A stretch of DNA of 64,000 bases. It comes from Lagopus muta. Lineage: Eukaryota > Chordata > Aves > Galliformes > Phasianidae. The notes under the pieces are model-generated. The model was not told the DNA's origin, made no database searches, and saw only the letters and a list, made by a program, of their open reading frames with translations. The stretch is taken from the NCBI RefSeq assembly GCF_023343835.1, contig NC_064435.1, positions 41,068,603 to 41,132,602 on the forward strand. Direction: 5' to 3'. Shown one piece after another: positions 60,651-64,000 of the stretch. The translations under genes and the position numbers were made by a program. Position 1 is the first letter of the stretch, and the number at the start of each line of letters is the position of its first letter.

Positions 60651-60723
60651 TGGAGAATGCGGGCATCGATCCCGCTACCTCTCGCATGCTAAGCGAGCGC
60701 TCTACCATTTGAGCTAATTCCCC
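60651..60723 (-). tRNA. tRNA-Ala (anticodon AGC)
   Basis: Seventy-three bases on the minus strand fold as a full cloverleaf. The acceptor stem GGGGAAT pairs with ATTCTCC and includes the G3-U70 wobble pair that marks alanine tRNAs; the discriminator is A. The D arm contains TAGCTCAAATGGTAGAGC (internal A box), the anticodon loop reads CTTAGCATG with AGC, and the T arm GCGGGATCGATGCCCGC gives the B box. No intron and no encoded CCA, as expected for a eukaryotic gene. A T4 terminator follows. The sequence is intact and looks functional. Confidence 0.97.
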
Positions 60724-63700
60724 ACCTGAAAAAAAAATTCTGAACTAGACTTACATACTGTACAGTTACTGATAACTGCTATATAACCACTTTTGATTAT
60801 AAATTCATTGTTTCTTGCTGAGTCATTCCTTCTACTTATGAACAACCAACTGCAACACACAGCTGGAATCATGTGATACGTCATTCAGCATGTATACTGC
60901 CAGAATAATTCATCTCTTTTGTAACACAAGCCTTTGTTATTCAGCTGTTTTCATATATGATGGTCTCCAAAAGAGCAACCATTGCAAAAGAAATCAAATG
61001 CATTATTAAAAAACAACAGCAATAACAAACTTTATTGAAAAAATGTTCCAAATTCAACAAGGAAGCCCAAGGTCTTTCCAGTTTTCAAGGCATACACATG
61101 AAAAGCCTGGTCCAGAAAATGTTTAATGAGTGATAAATACTATATGCCTGATGGTTTATATGTACATATTTATTTTTAACTCACAAAGTAAAGAAAAATA
61201 AGGGAGCAGACTGAAGGATGGTATTTTCATATTCCCAGAGCTCCTTTTGCTAACAGGCTGTCACAGTTTACAAAATAAATCCACATTTTCAACAGAGAGA
61301 AAAAATGTGGTTTTGCCCTACTCTTGACACCTTCCTTTCCCCTCCTCCAGAATCCTTTTGGAAGGTCTGGCTTCTCTGGAGTAACATGGTCAAATGAAAC
61401 TAAACTCTTAATAATTCTCATTTACTATTCATTACTGTTTCAAAAGCACATTATTACTATACACCTCCTTATTTTTTGCAATAGCAGAAATCTCCTGAGT
61501 ATCTTTTTGAAAGTTACGCTCGTTTCTGTACATAAAATGGTGCACTCAACAATAGAATTGAGACTACATTTCTCTGCAGGGTGAGAAAAATTCATAAACA
61601 TTCCCTTATTTGGCGTGGTAGTGTACATTTGCACACTTGCCCTATGTATTGTTGCACGTACGTCTAAATTACATAGCACATAATCACCACAAGATGATAT
61701 CCTGCTGCTTGAACTTACACTGTTCCACTTGCAGAGGAAAGAAGATTGCTCTTGTGCTGTGTTAGCATTACAGTGAGCAATGACTTTTTGCAAAGTTGAG
61801 ACATGTTTCTCACTTCATAAGAATATGACAACAGAACAGAAGGTGTTGCTCATCTGCCAAGTTTAAGGCTAAGAGAAAATGCAATCAGAGTGTGAATGGA
61901 AGTCAGGTTGCCACCTAGCTGGTTTGTATCTGGCCTAGCTGGTTTTCATGTTGTCCTACTGGCTGCTGATGATGCTGAAAGGGCTGGTTTATGTACATTG
62001 CACTCACATGATGGGTGGCTTGGAGCTACCATTCTTATGTACTTAGCTATTTCTGGAGCTGGATTTTTTTTACAAGTGGCAACACAAAGCAGGAATAATT
62101 GAACCTACTCTCCTTAAGCAGTACAGCAGTACTGACTTGATGCTTGTAAAGCTGTAATGTTGATTTCCAATGGATTTCCTAGTTCTGCCTACCATAAGAA
62201 ACTAAGAATAATGATATTTAGTAAACATGTACTAAGTTGTCAGCCTCTAACATCATGAGCAGTGTGAGTGAGAGCAGGAATTAGAAATGAGGCTGTTGCG
62301 AATTTACAGCTGTTTGTAAATATAAGCTGTATTAGTCCATCCAGAGTTTAATATAGGCTTTGGGGAGTGAATGCTTGTGTGTCATTCTTTGAAAGTTTGT
62401 AGAATGCTTTAGGATTAAAACTAGCATGAAAGGGATGCTCTTCTGAAGAGGTAGATTTGCCTTGTAAATAACTAATTTTTCTATGGCAGCTGCTACAGCA
62501 TGCACAGAAGATTCTCAACGTTTTCTGCACTCAGAACGCTGGGGGGAAACATAATAGCTTTCTGTATCTCAAAAAGTCCTGTTTCCTTCTGAAAGTTAAT
62601 TAAAATAATTAATCAACTACTGTGAAAACAAAGCTTGAGCAGGCCCTTAGAAGGCCTTATTAACTGCACAAAATAGTCAAATCAGACTGCAGTGAAAAAA
62701 GCAGAGAATTTGGATAGTTAAGAGGAAAGCTACGCAATACATCTATATTTTTCACCTGGGTAAGCTTTTCACTGGTAGCTGCAACTGTGATATCAAGTCA
62801 CAGTTTGGAGTTTGGAGGCAAGGCATGTGTTTTTTATGTGACTTCATTTATTCAGCCTGGAGCATCTGGGCCTAGGAGTACCCGCTTATTTGATCATCTG
62901 CGGGAATTTAGAATGAGGTAACTAACCAACAATAACTATCCCAGGGTAAATAGAGGTCAATCATTTTTAGCAGTGATGACAAAGAGCATGCTTAGACCAG
63001 GCATTCCTGAGTTACTTCCTGGCTGGGTAGTGCGATTCTATGGTAAAGGAGAAAAGCAAAGCTTTTATCTTTATCTTTTGAAAAGATAAATCTTTGCTCG
63101 TAGAAAGTTGTTTAGAGATGGTTACTATCAATTCAAACACTGCTATAATCTTAATTGGCTGGTAAACAGCTCAAAGCCTGCACTAATCTTGTTTAAGTTC
63201 TGTTATTAATGGTAAGGTCTCAGAACATTAAAGTTTCTTCAGAACCTTTTCTTCGTTTGAGAAGTGTTGAAGTATCTGTAATTTTATTAACAAAATTTTG
63301 CAATGGGAGCACTCCTGACTGCAGAAAGTCGTTAGCTGTTGAGAGAACCTTCTCAGCCTTTGCTTGAAGAAAATTTTGAAAGATTCCAATTTTTTTCCTC
63401 CACTTTGTTTTGGGAAATACATTTAGTGATTTGCTAAATGGGAAGGAAAATAGCAGGAAAATATACAAACCCAAGTATTTTAGGGTTGTGCAATGAGGAA
63501 CGTGGTTGTAAGGTAACAACAGCATCTGCCTTAAACACAGAGCAACGCATATTGCTTTAAATTACATTTTCCAGCCTCCAGCCTGAATGCCACGCCTAAG
63601 AAATGCATGGATATTACCCCAGTTATGAATCTATATACTGAAAAAGGTATTTTTGTTTATTTAAATGCAAATACACTGGCAGGCAAGGCTGTGCTTTTGA

Positions 63701-63780
63701 AGATTCACCTACTGCCCTAATGAGAAGACCAACGGTATGTGCAATGCCAGACCTCTCCTCCCAGCTGTTTCATCATGTCA
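60724..63780. other. Intergenic or intronic spacer, nothing identified
   Basis: AT-rich sequence upstream of the tRNA (minus sense). No CR1 copy was recognised. A 117-codon open frame on the minus strand (61440-61793) and another of 101 codons (63220-63525) have no recognisable motif; either could be chance or part of the unrecognised minus-strand unit. Confidence 0.5.
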
Positions 63781-64000
63781 CCTGAAGGGGGGGAAGGGGA
63801 AAAAAAAAGAAAGAAGTAATTGGGATATGGGAGGGAAGCTGATGGGGGAGCCGGCGCTGCCATAGAAGATTCCAGCATTGGGCGGAGCTCTGTTCCTCCA
63901 TGAGAGTGGGAGGAGGAGAGTCCTTGGAGCTGCTGTGGACTGGTTGGTGTCAGCCTGGGAGGCCCTCGAAGGAGAGCAGGTGGAGGTTTTTTTCTGCGGT
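63781..64000 (+). promoter_or_regulatory. GC-richer right edge, possible promoter or first exon
   Basis: Base composition rises at the window edge. A GC box (TTGGGCGGAGC near 63878) precedes an ATG at about 63900, whose plus-strand frame stays open to the end of the window and includes a possible donor GAGCAG|GTGGAG. This could be the start of a plus-strand gene, but only 100 bases of frame are visible and CpG density is modest. Confidence 0.2.

Noticed and set aside
1-64000. CRISPR array, bacterial operons or prophage
   Set aside because: No regularly spaced direct repeats or bacterial-type genes; the sequence is clearly an animal nuclear genome.

Overview
The window looks like single-copy nuclear DNA from a bird, most likely a galliform (chicken-like). 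Genes are split into short exons with GT-AG introns. The dispersed repeats are almost all CR1 LINE fragments, several ending in the CR1-type ATTCTATG-like 3' terminus. One further insertion is an internally deleted mariner copy with a transposase remnant. There is no bacterial-style gene organisation; nearly all open frames longer than 60 codons are chance frames in introns, spacers or repeats.

Two protein-coding genes can be read with confidence, both on the minus strand. (1) About 8.06-22.4 kb: the 5' half of a CLC-family chloride channel or Cl-/H+ exchanger gene of the ClC-6/ClC-7 type. Seven coding exons join in frame to give residues 1-387 of an incomplete protein. A probable non-coding first exon and a CRE-TATA promoter lie upstream at about 22.46 kb. 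The 3' half (last membrane helices and CBS domains) is not convincingly present and probably lies beyond the left edge. (2) About 28.2-57.5 kb: UBE2V2 (MMS2), complete in four coding exons (144 aa), with a CpG-rich promoter at about 57.15-57.6 kb and a plausible poly(A) site at about 28.17 kb. UBE2V2 is transcribed towards the CLC gene, which follows it tandemly after a spacer of about 6 kb. An intact tRNA-Ala(AGC) gene lies at 60.65-60.72 kb on the minus strand.

Layout: 1-8064, probable CLC intron(s) or 3' region with two CR1 fragments and weak exon-like islands; 8065-22430, CLC exons and introns; 22431-28157, intergenic; 28158-29039, UBE2V2 3' end; 29040-57440, UBE2V2 exons 3-1 and introns (intron 1 is 18 kb and holds several CR1 fragments and the mariner copy); 57441-57640, UBE2V2 promoter; 57690-60640, an apparent 3' end of another minus-strand transcript (strong poly(A) signal, two phase-compatible candidate exons, product not recognised); then the tRNA; then spacer to a GC-richer right edge that may be the start of another unit.

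UBE2V2 is the catalytically inactive partner of UBC13 in K63-linked ubiquitin chain synthesis; the CLC protein would act in endosomal or lysosomal ion exchange. Nothing in the sequence suggests a functional link between them. The most unusual content is the CLC gene: its permeation and gating motifs are present but altered (PSGLP, GLEGP, FRAPIGG), while its exons and splice sites look intact.
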